Shown here: piece by piece, positions 1 to 12,400 of the stretch
Layout: each line of letters begins with the position of its first letter
Numbering within the stretch: position 1 is the stretch's first letter
NCBI GenBank assembly: GCA_033239525.1
Contig: BSYO01000031.1
Location: forward strand, 2,046,001 to 2,110,000
Direction: 5' to 3'
DNA length: 64,000 bases
DNA from: Nepenthes gracilis
Taxonomy: Eukaryota; Streptophyta; Magnoliopsida; Caryophyllales; Nepenthaceae
The notes under the pieces: generated by a model
Database searches by the model: none
What the model saw: the letters and a program-made list of their open reading frames with translations, nothing else
What the model was told of the DNA's origin: nothing
Made by a program: the position numbers and the translations under genes

Positions 1-236
1 CTTAGCTTTGATGGGATCAAATTCTCCTAGGAACTCTGGGACATTTTTTCTCTTGAAGCGATCAAAGGGCATCCTACTGTGCCCCTAGTCAGCTATTCTC
101 CTCATGGCAACCAAGTCTTCATCTTGCCGTTGGATCATGCATCCATAATATTGTTCATGCAATCCATCATTGCAAGGTAATCATTCTCGCAGTTTGAACC
201 CAATCAGCCACATTCTGAATCTCTATTATCTGCCAT
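1..236 (-). pseudogene. gag start of a truncated Tekay/Del-like gypsy element
   Basis: The minus strand opens with ATG at 234-236 (MADNRDSE) and later reads GHSRMPFDRFK and GEFDPIKAK. The same words recur in the gag of the plus-strand element in this window (MADNRP at 33135, GQSRMSFNRFK and GEFDPVNAEN near 33400-33480). This is therefore the N-terminal part of a chromovirus gag protein, the capsid/nucleocapsid precursor. In-frame TGA and TAG codons and frame changes make it dead. The rest of the element lies beyond the left edge. Between the ATG and the LTR is a primer-site-like stretch at about 303-329 (TTGTATTAGAG, resembling the tRNA-Met-type TGGTATCAGAG). Confidence 0.7.
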
Positions 237-329
237 GATAATACCTATCATACAAAATATCCAATTAATTAGTTCCTTAAAATTGACCCAAAATACCTTT
301 CCTTATGACTCTTCTCTAATACAATTCCC

Positions 330-2246
330 TGTCACATCCCTGAACCAAAGCAGGTTCTAAAAATAATTTAGAATAATTATAACTCACAATTAAATCTCAA
401 AAATAAAACAATAACTAAAATCAACCCTAAAATCCGGGTGTGATTTGACACAATATCAATGTACACCAAAATAACAATAATAACAACATTAACCTTTACA
501 AGATCCCTCTGGATAACCCATTTGAACAAATAAACAATTGTGACCTGCTCCAAAATATCATTAGAAGTAACCAACCACAATACAAACAGAGTCATTGAAT
601 CATAACAAAACCAAATGCCACCAAATCCAATTAATTGAATAATTAGAACACTGTATCTTTAACGATACAACATACTATCAATATTTTATCAACTGCCCCA
701 AATAATACCAAAATACGTCTGATATAAATATAGTTCGAATGCAAGTTTGATACTCACCAAAAAATATGTGAAACTTCAATTAAACCCACATCCGAGCTCT
801 CTGCAATATATTCAAAGCCTACTAATCTGAAGGGATAAGAAGCAATGAGAAATATGATTCAAATGCTCAACAAGTATTAGTATAATGTAACAAACAAAGG
901 CATCCAAAATCAAGATGAGAGTCAATAAAACATATCCAAATCGCGTAAAACCATTATCCAAAAGTCTGTCAATGAAAGCCCAAATATGGTCTCCTACTCA
1001 ATAGTATAATCCAAAACAAAAGTTACAAATTCTAATTATACGAGATCAACCAAATCCCAATTGTGGGCGAATCTCAATCAAAGTCTTAAAAACAATTCAA
1101 TGTAGGTAAAATATATTGAAAATCTAAAACATACACAAATCGGAGAACGAAAGACCGAAAGACTAATTTGAAAAAGGGTTACACGTACTCTTGGTAACCT
1201 TAGACCATAAGCTATTATTTAGATCCATAGGCGGGCCATCTACATTTTTCCTATAGACAAGGTTGAATGTCACTTTCTTTTGCCACCCGTAGATGATAGT
1301 CGCAATTCTCAAGTTTGTTTAATATATTAGGATATCCAAATATATTAGTTTTGTTCAATTTCTTATGATGGTTTTTATAAAAATACAAATCGGGGAGGGT
1401 CTCTATATTACATATCAAAACTTTTCCTATCTAGCGAAAAAGATAGGAAACTTCTACTCGAGAATGTCAAATCACAAAACTTTCCCATCGGAAAAGTTCA
1501 CATATCGAATCATATAACAAATATGTAGCCCGACGCGAAGAACAATACATGGATATCACATGCATGGCCCATATAGATTTTTATGACTTTTTTTTTACAA
1601 ATATACTTATATATGAACATAATCTCCCAAAATATTTATCCATTTTTCATAAACAAGTAAAATTCTCGAATATTAGCAAAACCGGAACAAAACCTCAAAT
1701 CTTTTGGTTAATCTACATGCATATATGAGTAAACAAAATGGGAGAAGGTAAAACAACATGCATTTATACCAAAATCACCAAATGTAAGTAAAAATAGTTG
1801 GAAATAGAAATAGACCAAGAATAGGATGTGAGGATACTTGCCTCAACCTCAAACTAAATAGATCTGTCAAAACGATGCCTCAGACCACCTTTTTTTCTCT
1901 TTCTCTCTCTTTCTTTTCCCTCTCTTTCTCTCTCCTTTCTCTTCTTTCTGCTTGAAATGACCGAACAGTGTGCGTTAGACCTTATATAACCGAATCGGTG
2001 CATGAGCATCGCTCAAACACACGTCGGTGTCGTGCCAAACACTTCCTGTGCACGAGTGCGACCTCGGGCATGCCCACGTGGGAATCCACGCACAAGTACG
2101 CGTCCGGCATGCTTCAAGCGCCTATCTGCTTCTTTGCTTTGGATATCCTTTAAATTTCACATTACACAATTATTTTCGATATATCTAATTTAATCCAAAA
2201 TAAACTGATAATATCAAATTAAACCGGACGAAAATTGGGCATTACA
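330..2246 (-). mobile_element. 5' LTR of a Tekay/Del-like gypsy element
   Basis: The block starts TGTCACATCCC on the plus strand and ends GGGCATTACA, so it has LTR-type TG...CA ends. Read on the minus strand it begins TGTAATGCCC and ends next to the primer-site-like sequence and gag ATG of the minus-strand element, which makes it the 5' LTR. It shares its layout with the other LTRs of this window near 19703, 27675, 29194, 30915, 46911, 52653 and 54506: a TGTAA(T/C)-type start, a 'gcgcttg/gcacgagcgcc' GC-rich patch, a CT/GA-rich run (here 1880-1950) and a TGTCA(C/T) end. It lies directly upstream of the first visible alpha-SNAP exon, so it is probably an intronic insertion. The far end and its target duplication are outside the window. 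Confidence 0.75.
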
Positions 2247-2439
2247 CAACCTCTTTGTTTTTTTCCTCCAATCATAACTAATTCATATTTTCTTAAATAT
2301 ATTTCATTTGGCCTACATTTTAATTACTTAGAAACCACCTTAAATGTTCTTGTTTTACCGCTTCCTTCTATCCATGAAATAAAAAAAATTAGGTGGAAAA
2401 CATACAGGGAAAATTGATTTATTAGCATGTTGGTTTCAG

Positions 2440-4896
2440 ATACCCGCAGGCTATTGAGATTTTTGAAGAAATAGCACGGCACTCTATCAACAATAATTTG
2501 CTGAAGTATGGTGTTCGAGGGCACCTCCTGAATGCTGGAATTTGCCAATTCTGTAAAGGCGATCCCGTTGCAGTAACCAATGCATTAGACCGATATCAGG
2601 TTCAATCTCTCTTTTGTTCTTGCCTTATTAGAAGCGTGAAATTTTTCTTTGAACAACAGATTCAAAAAAGACTTATATTTTCATGCAGGATCTCGATCCC
2701 ACATTCTCAAGAACTAGAGAATTCCGACTTCTAGCAGTAAGTACTATCTATAAGTCAATTTTGTTAATTACTTGACTGTTTCCGTAGAAATATAGCATAA
2801 CATTGTTAGAATTGTCCCATGTGTTGTGAAATATACTTTATAAATTATTAAAATACTTAAAAATTATAATTACATATGATTTTATTATATTTTATTAAAA
2901 ATGTTAGTTCTTTTAATATGTCTAGTTTTGATGGAAAGAATGTTTTTTATAATTAAAGAATAAGCTATTTTCCTGCACTATAATGATAGAATTATCAATC
3001 ATTTGTTGAAAATATTTAGTGGCAGTTTTTTCTAGATTTTATGGACGGCTTTTAAATCTAAATAGAGGTTGTTTTGTTGATTTCCATTGACTCTAAATTA
3101 AAGAAGTCTTGTAGAAAAATTGAACAATAACTCCACACATAAAAATTATGCAAGGTTGAAAGAAGATAAATTGATTCCTAGTTCTTTGAGGTAAAAATTT
3201 TAAGTATAGATTAAGTATATTATGAACGCTTCATTTCATGTTATAAAATTTTGTAAAATAATATGATAATTTTGACGATTCATAAATTTTTAAATCTGGA
3301 AAAATTCTTACAAAAATCACAAATACACAAAAAGAAAAAAGAAATAAGAGATTTTGTAGTCACTGTTTCTCAACAATGTCTTCCTGTTTCGTCATCCGGT
3401 CCTTTCATGACCGCATATCTTTTCTTTATGGCTAAAGGAATAATAAATGTGCTCTTTCATTTCTTTTGGAAAACTCAGCCACCTTCTCTACCTTTGGCAT
3501 CCCTGTCCTTGCATAAACTAATACAAATAATTGAAAGAATGAATCTATTCTTACGGCCCCTTGTTGGTTGAAATAACCCTGTGCTTCAATTAATATATCA
3601 CAAGTCTAATATCTTAAATTGGTATTTGATTTATGATATCAACGTCAGATTCCATATTAAACCTCTGACAAGCAACATCTTTCTCTATACATTTCAGGAT
3701 TTGTCAGCTGCAGTTGATGAGGAAGATGTTAACAAGTTCACTCAAGTTCTAAAGGAGTATGATAGCTTGTCTCCTCTGGTATCTCTCTCCCTCTCTCCTT
3801 CTTGGGTGGCACGTGCTTTGTTTTTTTTTTCTTTTTCGGGCTTATGTTATAAAGGAAAACTTCAAGACAAAAACAGAATTATCATCATATGATCTAATAG
3901 TCACGGATTTAAATTATATAAATGATATCTTACATAACACTGAAAAGTAGGCTCACGAAATAGACCCAAAGGGATCTGATCATTTCTCAAATCCCGTGCG
4001 TTGTGTGAGCTTTGTGCACGGGGCTACCATCCGATGGTGATGTTGAGGAACTCGTGTAACTGCCACCTAAATGGGAACCTTGGTGGCGCCTATGTCACTG
4101 AGGCTGCAAATGAGCAGAACTGTTTTTAAACAGCTCGATATTTCGTTTAAGTGAAACTTGTTCGAGCTGCTTTGTTTAAGTAAACTAGCTGCATTCAGAG
4201 TCTAATTTTGAAGCTCATCAAAATAGACAAGTAAAGCTTAAGTCTATCTGAAATTGATTGATTTGTTTAAGCTTGTTAATAATTTGGTAATTATGCTCAT
4301 CTACATGTTCTTGGATAGACTCATATAGTGCCTTGTTAATAGAAGGAAAGAATATATACATATATATATACATACATGTGTGTGTAAGTATTTTTTATAT
4401 TTAATTAATAAGAAAAATTATAAGAAAAAATGTAATAATTTTTTTTTTTTTCAAAAAAGGACGTAGGATCAGATGTATGTAGTATTTTCTCTTTATTTTT
4501 GCTTTACAACTAAACAAAGAAAATAATATTATTAGAAATTTATTTTCTTTTCCATGTAGTTTTCCATCAACATCTAAACAAACAATAGGAAATATTTTTT
4601 TCCTTATTACTATTTTTAAAATTTTCATAGAATCAGATAGGTCCTCAATAACTTGAGTTTTGGCTCGTTTATGAGCCAAACCCGGCTGAGCCAACCTAAA
4701 AGATCTCAACTCGAACCAAGCTCGAGCCGAGCTCAGGCCAAAAGAATACCATTCGGCTCGAGTGAAAGAGGCTCTTTTGTCACTAACAGTAATGATCTCT
4801 GTTCTCTCGGCCGTGCAGGATCCGTGGAAGACGACGCTGCTGCTGCGAGTGAAAGAAGCTCTAAAGGCTAATCCTCTTGATGACGACCTGACCTGA
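2440..4896 (+). CDS. alpha-SNAP (soluble NSF attachment protein), C-terminal exons
   Basis: Four coding exons encode the C-terminal 121 residues of alpha-SNAP: 2440-2599, 2689-2736, 3698-3778 and 4819-4896. Each junction has AG/GT signals and, after one base completing a split codon, the joins are phase 0. Telling words are [57 protein letters not shown] and [16 protein letters not shown], ending DDDLT-stop. The family is about 290 residues of TPR-like helices. It binds SNARE complexes and recruits and stimulates the ATPase NSF so that SNAREs are disassembled after membrane fusion. The penultimate Leu, needed for NSF stimulation in characterised homologues, is kept. N-terminal exons are not visible and should lie left of the LTR insertion. 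No break is seen in the exons present, so the gene may be functional if the upstream exons exist. Confidence 0.9.
3868..4035 (+). repeat. Au-like SINE remnant in an alpha-SNAP intron
   Basis: The stretch reads tgatctaatagtcacgga, then aatagaccc, then gagctttgtgcacggggct. These are in the order and spacing of the plant Au SINE, whose body contains 'caatagaccc' and ends 'gcgggagcttagtgcaccgggctgcc'. The internal part is diverged. It sits in the last intron of the alpha-SNAP gene. Recognition is from memory of the SINE family and the copy is old. Confidence 0.55.
4100..4790. repeat. degenerate 'gctcgag'-rich repeat in an alpha-SNAP intron
   Basis: The interval begins aggctgcaaatgagcag and contains cagctcgatattt, ttcgagctgc and, near 4650-4760, ggctcgtttatgagcc, gctcgagccgagctc and cggctcgagtg. 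Such 'gctcgagctcgagcc' text is common in dispersed plant repeats beginning 'ggctgcaaa(c/t)gagc'. No matching inverted terminus or target duplication was found, so the class is unresolved. It abuts the final coding exon at 4819. Confidence 0.35.
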
Positions 4897-5059
4897 AACT
4901 TGGCATCGAAAGGAAAATTCATGCTTTTTATTAAGTTTGTATTTTCACTGCTGCATTGTGACTCTGCCTTCTTATTAACTATTCTTGAGATCAAAGTGTG
5001 ATACCACACTCAAAGTTCAGGTCATACTTAGATGTATATTTTATACTTGATGTATAAAA

Positions 5060-5152
5060 TTGTCACTATATGATTTAATGCTCATGGATTTAAGCCGTGA
5101 AAATCGTCTCTTTCCTAATGCATGAGGCAAAGGCTAGCCTTGGATCGCACTT
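5060..5152 (+). repeat. second, truncated Au-like SINE remnant
   Basis: The sequence tgatttaatgctcatgga, then agccgtgaaaa, then gcatgaggcaaaggct follows the 5' half of the Au SINE ('gatctaatagtcacgggttcgagtcgtggaaa ... gcagggtaaggctg'). The 3' half is absent. It lies about 165 bp downstream of the alpha-SNAP stop codon. Confidence 0.4.
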
Positions 5153-5194
5153 GATGTATATTGGCATTTTATTGCTCCTAAAAATAAAATCTTA

Positions 5195-5401
5195 CGGCAC
5201 GTTTGGTTATTGGAATAGAATAAGGTGGGAATAGAATAGTTATTTCCAGGAAATAGAATTAGATGGGAATAAAATTGAAAATTGTTATTCCTATATTTGG
5301 TTGTTGGAATAGAATTAGTTAGGAATTTGTATTACAATGTTTGGTTTGTAGAATTGTATGAAGAATAAGGTGAGAATTTATCGGAATGACGCTTTTACCC
5401 T

Positions 5402-5432
<31 letters not shown>

Positions 5433-5687
5433 TAATAATAATAGTAATAAAAAATAAAAAATAATAATAATAATAATAAAATAATAATAATAATAATAAT
5501 AATAAAATAATAATAATAAAAGTAATAAAATAATAATAACAAATAATAATAATAATAATAAAAGTAATAAAAATAAAAATAATAATAATAATAATAATAA
5601 AAGTAATAAAAATAATAATAGTAATAAAAATAAAAATAATAATAATAATAAAATAATAATAATAATAATAATAATAAAAGTAATAAA

Positions 5688-5718
<31 letters not shown>

Positions 5719-5859
5719 GTAATAAAAATAATAAAAGTAATAAAAATAAAAATAAAAATAATAATAAAATAATAATAATAAAAAAATAATAATAATAATA
5801 ATAATAAAAGTAATAAAAATAATAAAAGTAATAAAAATAAAAATAAAAATAAAAATAAA

Positions 5860-5937
<78 letters not shown>

Positions 5938-6172
5938 TGAGGGCAAATTTGGGTTAATTAAAAAGTTGGGTGTGAATTCCTTTTCCTTCCCAACAAGAAA
6001 TAAAAAAACCTAGTGGCAGATTAAGGAATAGTTATTCCTTAGAATCAAGGAATAACTATTCCTTCAAAATCAATTATTCAACTCACTTTCTGGTAACCAA
6101 ACTAGTAAAATTCTTATTCCATCAAGAATAATGAGGGAATAGAATTTCTATTCCCTCCAACCAAACACCATC
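5195..6172. mobile_element. Tourist-like (PIF/Harbinger) MITE expanded by an AAT microsatellite
   Basis: The left end reads CGGCACGTTTGGTTATTGG and the right end, reverse complemented, GATGGTGTTTGGTTGGAGGG. Both then continue 'aatagaa', forming terminal inverted repeats. The element is flanked by TTA at 5192-5194 and TTA at 6173-6175, the 3-bp duplication typical of PIF/Harbinger elements. The arms carry repeated 'ggaatag' and 'attcc' motifs, and a related copy lies at 45917-48287. About 540 bp of the interior is the AAT array entered separately. No transposase is encoded, so it is non-autonomous. Confidence 0.65.
5402..5938. repeat. long (AAT)n microsatellite
   Basis: About 540 bases consist almost entirely of AAT units, broken by 'aaaagt' and 'aaaaat' interruptions that themselves recur (for example aataataaaagtaataaaa). 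The uninterrupted run is longest at the 3' end (about 5864-5938). On the minus strand this gives an open frame of mostly Tyr, Ile, Phe and Leu, which is a composition artefact and not a gene. Confidence 0.97.
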
Positions 6173-6175
6173 TTA

Positions 6176-6813
6176 ATATAATGGTAAAATTTTCATTGTT
6201 TAATTTTTTTTTTTTTTTTTTGGGGTAAGTAATAAGTATTGTGTAAATTATTTTTTTAAGAATTTATAAAAATTATATTTTTATTTTAAGTCTTTTGTCA
6301 GACTTAAAATAAAATATAAAAACTTAAGCATCCCCCAAACTTCACATAAAATGATGGAAACATAAAAAACATCCGCAAAGAACAAAAAGGATTTGCTGAC
6401 GGTCATTAGTTCAAGTCAGAAAACTGCTACTCGGTCATGTTCGATGCATGTTTTTTTTCCATTGCTCCTATGAAATTTACATACAATAATAAATCCTTGG
6501 AATAATAATAGTATTATTCCATATTTTATAATAAGTGGGGGGAAAATTATTTTATAACGTTAAAAATAATAGTTTATAATCTTTTTTTTTTCAATTTTTT
6601 TAAAAAATAATAAAATATTAAAATACTCATATTATTAAAAAAATAATTAGTCAAAAATAATACTTTTACCACATTTTTTTTAAAAATTTTTAATACTATT
6701 ATAGATAAGCCATCAAATTTTCATCCAACGGTCCAAATTGATAGGGTTCCAGGTCCGGCAGGATTGCCATCACACACTAAAAAATTATATATTATAAAAT
6801 ACAGTATATAAGC
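6176..6813. other. AT-rich spacer, no gene seen
   Basis: The interval is AT-rich with T-runs at 6207-6224 and 6580-6600. No coding sequence, LTR end or inverted repeat was recognised. It ends in taagc at 6809-6813, the presumed left target duplication of the Tat element. Confidence 0.6.
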
Positions 6814-7800
6814 TGACCCCGGTCATGTCCCTACTACTTAGAAGAACTTTCAGCCCCATGAGGAATTCCCGGGCTGCTGAAAGATTTGGACCCAGCCGCG
6901 CAAGGCAGTGAGCCCAACTCAGAACTGACCGCGAAAAGCCCGCGCGTCGGCAAGCAGATAAGGGAAGCTGAACGGCGCATTTAATGCGCAGCCCGGGGAA
7001 GGCGTGAGGCCAGACGACGGGAAATCAGCTGGCGCAGCACCAGCGGCTCACGCAACCACCTGCAGGCGGCCAGCCCATCCTCATTCCAAGAATAATCAGG
7101 CGTGACCACCAACGCCAAAAAACCCGCCGACCGCAGGCAGATGGTCACCACGCAACCGGCCGGGTCCATGGCAAGTGGCGGCGAGTCCAGTCCTGCAGGA
7201 CACCTCGACGCCCGAGTCCAAGGAGAAGGGGGTCTATAAGAAGCTCCCACACTCCACAGAGAAGGGGATCTGGACTTTCCTCTGCTCCCCGAACCTCGAC
7301 ACCAATCCGAAATCACGCCCAGCAGACTCTAAGCTTCCTTCTTCTCACCTTGATCACAAGCTAGTAACGAGTTGAATCGAGGAATCGACTCACTTTCACC
7401 CATCTCGAACTAGCTCACGATCACTCCTCCACGTCTTCTCAGACTTAGGGAAAGTCAGCCACCCACTGCGGTGCACCAAGGGAGCCAGGCCTCCCACCAC
7501 CTCGCCACATTTCTCTGCACTCATAACACGAGCATCTCTTACGCTTTCACAGCATACATCTGCGCACCGCTCTTAGTGTGCGCCATTTCCGTTCATTGAG
7601 GGAATCTGCTGACTTGAGTGTCGGAGCGGCCTCGGTGGGAGAAATCCTGCCGGACCCACTGACCTCTCGTTTGTTTGTTTGTGTTGTGCAGGTCCAGGTT
7701 CATAGCGACGGAGACCGGACCCTTCGCCTGACGCCGCCGCGTGCTAAGGAATCCTAAGGCTCCCTAATCTGTACGGAAACCGCGGGCCCGGGACGCAATA
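6814..7800 (+). repeat. 5' LTR of the Tat element
   Basis: It begins TGACCCCGGTCATGTCCC and ends cgggacgcaata immediately before the primer site. Long blocks match the 3' LTR at 18748-19697, for example ccatgaggaattc, tcacgcccagcagactc and gcgggcccgggacgcaa, with scattered substitutions and small indels. A TATA-like tctataagaag at 7233-7243 is the likely promoter core and is conserved in the other LTR. The start is less certain than the end because the first 40 bases differ most between copies. Confidence 0.88.
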
Positions 7801-7818
7801 TTGGCGTCGTCTGTGGGA
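7801..7818 (+). other. primer binding site of the Tat element
   Basis: TTGGCGTCGTCTGTGGGA directly follows the 5' LTR. It differs by one base from the TTGGCGCCGTCTGTGGGA site usual in Tat-type elements, where a tRNA 3' end primes minus-strand DNA synthesis. The second Tat element has TTGGCGGCATCTGTGAGA at 59910-59927, in the same position relative to its LTR. Confidence 0.8.
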
Positions 7819-7871
7819 ATTTGACGAAAAGCCAAGTGTCTCTTTCCCACCTTATTCCTAAACCTCAGAAA

Positions 7872-9390
7872 ATGGTAAACACCCGAGCACAAGCTAGTGC
7901 CCCGGCGATGGAGGTCGTCGCCCAAAATGAGGCTCCCCCTGCTGGGAACCAAGCGAACGACCGACCAGAGCCCGATGTCCACCGCCTGGCCGCAGACGTG
8001 GGCGATATGAAGCTAGTTCTCCAAGCCCTATGCGAGAACACAGGGACTGCCCCTCCAGCGTCCCAGGCCTCCACCTCCAGGAGAGAGAGGCGTCGAGAGG
8101 CCGCTCGCAGGAGGCGAGCCAACCGGCCCAACTGCGCCGCAGCCCCGGCGGCCCCAAGCGAAAACGCTCAGAACGAAGCGGAAAGTCATCCCGCCGACGA
8201 TGACCGGGAGGATAGCCCTGAGGGGCGCAACCCCCGCAACTCGCGCGGCAACGGGAGGCCAACCACCATGTGCTCCAATGACGAACGAGCCACTCAGGCA
8301 TAGAGTCGCCATCCCCGATGAGCTCGAGCACGCCTCCAGGGCAACACGGAGCTCTGCGATGTCACCAATGCGCGGAGAGGCTCTACGGATCCGTCGATGG
8401 AGGAGAAAGTCAAAGTGTTGTAAGACACCCTGCATAAGGAGAAACCCACGCCCTCCTCCGCCGACCTCCGTAGATCGCCCTTCGCCATGGAATTGCGAAC
8501 GCAACCGTTGCCAAGCAAGTTCAAGATGTCGGTCCTGGAGGGATATGACGGAAGCAAGGACCCGATGGACCACCTCAATTGCTTCCGAACTCACCTATAT
8601 CTGCAAGGGGCAAGCGAGGCCTTGATGTGCCAGTGCTTTCTCGTCACCCTTAGGGGGGACGCGTTGCTCTGGTTCCATGGCCTCCCCCGAAATCCATACG
8701 CTCGTTCGACGAGCTTGCTGATAGCTTCTCGAGCCAATTCGCCTCCAGCCGGAGGGAGGAGAGGCAACCATAGCACCTAGTCCGCCTCCGCCAAAGGTCA
8801 GATGAAAGTCTGAAGCGGTTCCTGGACCGTTTCATCACCGAGGAGCGGCGGATCCCTCATCTCTCCGACGAGCTAAAACTCGCTTCAGCCGCCGCCACCC
8901 GGCGACGGGGACTTCTTCAAACACATCCACTGCACGGCGCCTCGGACCTTCAGGGAGGCTAAGACCATTGCCGGCGTACATCACGGCCGAAGATGCCAAC
9001 GAGGCGAAGCTCCCGAGCGGGTGGATCGGCCCCGAAAACCCCAAAGTATCTCGGCGGAAGAAAGAGGGACGGGCGGAAGGCCCGCCGCTTCGGAGCGCAG
9101 AAGCGAAGAACGGCCCCCGCCGAGGCCCAAAAAGACTACTGGTGAGGGACCTCCCTAACCTCTCTCGAACAGCGGTACTGCAAACATCCCGATGCGAGAT
9201 CCGGGACGAGAAGTTCTTCAAGTGGCCAAAGACGCGAAAGGTCCCGCAAATAAGACCCGACCCGGACAAAGTATTGCAGCACCACCGCCGCCTAAGACAC
9301 TCAATCGAGAACTGTCGGACCCTGCAGCAGGAAATCGAAGACTTGATCCGGCGTGGACACTTGAAACGGTTCGTGAAGAGCTCAGGGTAG
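7872..9390 (+). pseudogene. Tat gag polyprotein, frameshifted
   Basis: The first ATG after the primer site starts MVNTRAQASAP, matching MVNT at the same place in the second Tat element (59981). The N-terminal part to about 8300 is Ala/Arg-rich and disordered. The capsid domain follows in another frame at about 8487-8720 with MSVLEGYDGSKDPMDHLNCF and CFLVTLRGDALLWFHGLP, the retrotransposon gag core. A nucleocapsid-like part near 9280-9390 reads HSIENCRTLQQEIEDLI and RRGHLKRFVK. At least three frame changes and a stop near 8300 prevent a single product. The normal role is to form the particle that packages the element's RNA. Confidence 0.85.
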
Positions 9391-9450
9391 GAACCGGCGA
9401 CCTCCGACGGTGAAGCCAGTGAACCTCCAAGAGCCCGCACGGCCGCCGGC

Positions 9451-12400
9451 GTGGTCAATATGGTCTCCTCCACAGCCGCCGCGAACACCAGGCGCGGGCA
9501 GCTGGAGCCGACTTCCAGCAACAAGCGAGCAAGGATAGGGGATAGGAATGACGTCATTAGCTTTAGCAGCGACGACATGGCTCATGTAACCTCTCCCCAT
9601 ACCGACCCCCTCGTTGTATCAGCCCTTGTTTCGGCTGATGTGAATGATTACCAACTGAAACGGGTCTTCATTGATAATGAAAGTTTTCAAAACTTGCTGT
9701 ATCTCACTACCTTCTTTAAACTTAGACTAAAACGAAGCCAAATGAAAGCTGCAAGCGGACCCTTATAAGGCTTGGATAACGAGCCAGTCCCCGTGCAAGG
9801 GATAGTTCGGCTGGAAGTCACTATAGGAACCCACCCGCGCTCCATGACGAGAGAGCTGGCGTTCCTCATCATTGACCTTCTATCCGTCTACAATGCTATA
9901 TTAGGCAGATCCTTCCTAACCGCCTTTGAAGCGGTAACATCCATCCCACACCTACAGGTGAAATTTCCCACCCCCTGGGGCATGGGAGAAGTCCTCGGAG
10001 ACCAAGAAATAGGACGGACGTGCTACCTGTCCCAAATCAACCCCGTGGTACCATGTTGCCCAGATGAATACCTTGATCTCCGTGATGAGACCTCGTTGCA
10101 ACAGGCCCAATCCGGAGAGGAGACGGAGGCGATCCCACTGAACCCTTCCGAGCCGGAACGGTGCATCAACGTAGGGAGGTCCCTCCAACCTGCGGAGCGC
10201 TATAGATTGATTACCTTCCTTAGGGCTAACTCCGACGTGTTCGCGTGGGTCCCCGCTGACATGCCTGGGATACCAGCCGAGGTCATAGTCCACAAGCTGG
10301 GCCTTGATTCGAGCCGAAAGCCCGTTCGACAGAAGCGGAGGAACCACTCCGTAGAGAAGTTGGTCGCCATCAGAGAAGAAGTGAAGAGGCTCTTGGACGC
10401 CGGATTCATCAGAAAAGTCCAATACCCGGAGTGGCTGTCCAACATTGTGCTGGTAAAAAAGAGCAGCGGTAAGTGGCGGATGTGTGTCGACTTCACGGAC
10501 GTGAACAAGGCCTACCCCAAAGATAGCTTTCCGCTTCCCATGATCGACTAGCTCGTGGATTCTACGTCCGGGCACGAGCTTCTGAGCTTCATGGACGCAT
10601 ACTCCGGGTACAACCAGATCCGGATGGACCCGAAGGACGAGGAGCACACCTTATTCACGACGGACCGGGGGACGTATTGCTACAAAATGATACCCTTTGG
10701 TCTCAAGAATGCTGGCGCGACCTACCAGCGCCTTGTGAACAAGATGTTCGAAGCTCGGTCAGGCGGAACGTGGAGGTGTACGTCGACACATGCAGGAAAA
10801 GCAGTAGTCGCGGCGGCCACGTCAACGACCTAGAGGAAACTTTTCAGGTCCTCCACGGCAATGGATGAAGCTCAATCCCGCCAAGTGTGCGTTCGGAGTG
10901 ACCTCAGGAAAGTTCCTAGGCTTCATAGTGTCCCAGCGTGGCATAGAAGCCAACCCAAAGAAGATCAATGCCATCCTCGACCCGAACCTCCGCGGACTAT
11001 AAAAGAGGTACGAGGTTTGACAAGGCGAATATGACCCTCTCGCGGTTCCTCACCAAGTCAGCAGAAAAATATTTACCCTTCTTCAAGGCGCTAGGGGGCA
11101 CCAAATCGCAGGGGTTCAAGTGGAGTGAAGAATGTAACGAGGCCTTCAGGGAACCGAAGACTTACCTCTCCAGTGTGCCGCTCTTAAGCTCACCGCGCGA
11201 AGGGGAAGATCTCTACTCTACTTGGCCACATCGGCAGCGGCGCTCAGCTCGGTGTTAGTTACGGAGCACGAGGGTAGACAACAGCCAGTGTATTACGTAA
11301 GCCGGGTGCTGACAGACGTGGAGGCCCGCTATCCGCACGCTGAAAAGATGGTGCTCGTGCTTGTTTGTGTGGCGCGGAAGCTCCGGCCCTATTTCCAGTC
11401 ACACCGGATCGTCGTACTGACAGACCAACCGCTGAAGTCAATCTTGCAAAAGCCGGAGATGTCTGGCCGATTGGTTAAGTGGGCTGTCGAGCTAGGGAAA
11501 TTCGACCTAAAATTCCGGCCCCGACCAACCGTGAAAGGTCAGGCTCTGGCAGACTTTATCGTCAAAGCGACGACACCTGCGCAAGAAGAAGATAGTAACC
11601 AAGGAAGTGTGATAGAAGGCGATCCCTTTGCGTGGACCCTGAACATAGACGGATCATCTACCCAGGCAGGCAGTGGAGCTGGTGTCGTGCTAAGGACGCC
11701 CGAGGGAATGGAGATCACGTACTCCGTTACTCTGGCCTTCCCGGCCACAAACAACATGGCGGAGTATGAGGCCCTCCTCGCGGGCCTACGGCTGGCAACG
11801 GAGTGTTCCGCATGGGTGTTGGTCGTGCGCGGTGACTCGAACTCGTGGTCAATCGTGAAGGGGAACTTTGACGCTGGAACCCATGCTCGTGAGGTACTCA
11901 AGCGAAAGTAAAGGCCCCGATCCCCGAGTTCGATCTGGTTCGAAATCACCACATCCCGAGATCGGACAACGTTGTCCGACGACCGGCCCGGACGCGCCGC
12001 GTGGGGGTGGAGCAAAGACGCGAGGGAGCCTGTGGAGTCGGCGCACCCAACATTGACGCCGAAGTCAAAGAGGTGCTATGGGTCGACACATGAAACTACT
12101 GGATGGCACCGTACGTGAAGTTCCTAACTAAGGGGACCCTACCCGACGACGTTAACGAAGCCAAGCGAATCAAGAAGACGGCAGGTTGGTACACGGTCCT
12201 AAATGAGAAGCTATACAGGCAAGGGTACTCCACGCCCCTTCTGAAGTGCCTCACGCCGGAGGAAGCCGATCACGCGCTGGCAAAGGTGCACCTGGGACTG
12301 TGCGGCTCACACATCGGCGGAAAGAACCTAGCGTTCAACGTCATGCGGCAAGGGTTCTATTGGCCCACCATGAAGCGAGACGCTATGGAATTTGTCCGAA

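Noticed and set aside
5401..5946. 181-codon minus-strand open frame of Tyr, Ile, Phe and Leu
   Set aside because: It is a translation of the AAT microsatellite with no protein-like composition.
7175..7375. Short frames on both strands in the first Tat LTR
   Set aside because: The same sequence recurs in the 3' LTR with indels that change frame, so it is not coding.
8028..9578. Long minus-strand frames opposite the Tat gag region
   Set aside because: They are shadows of the GC-rich gag sequence with no recognisable domain, unlike the antisense frames at 14343-17379.
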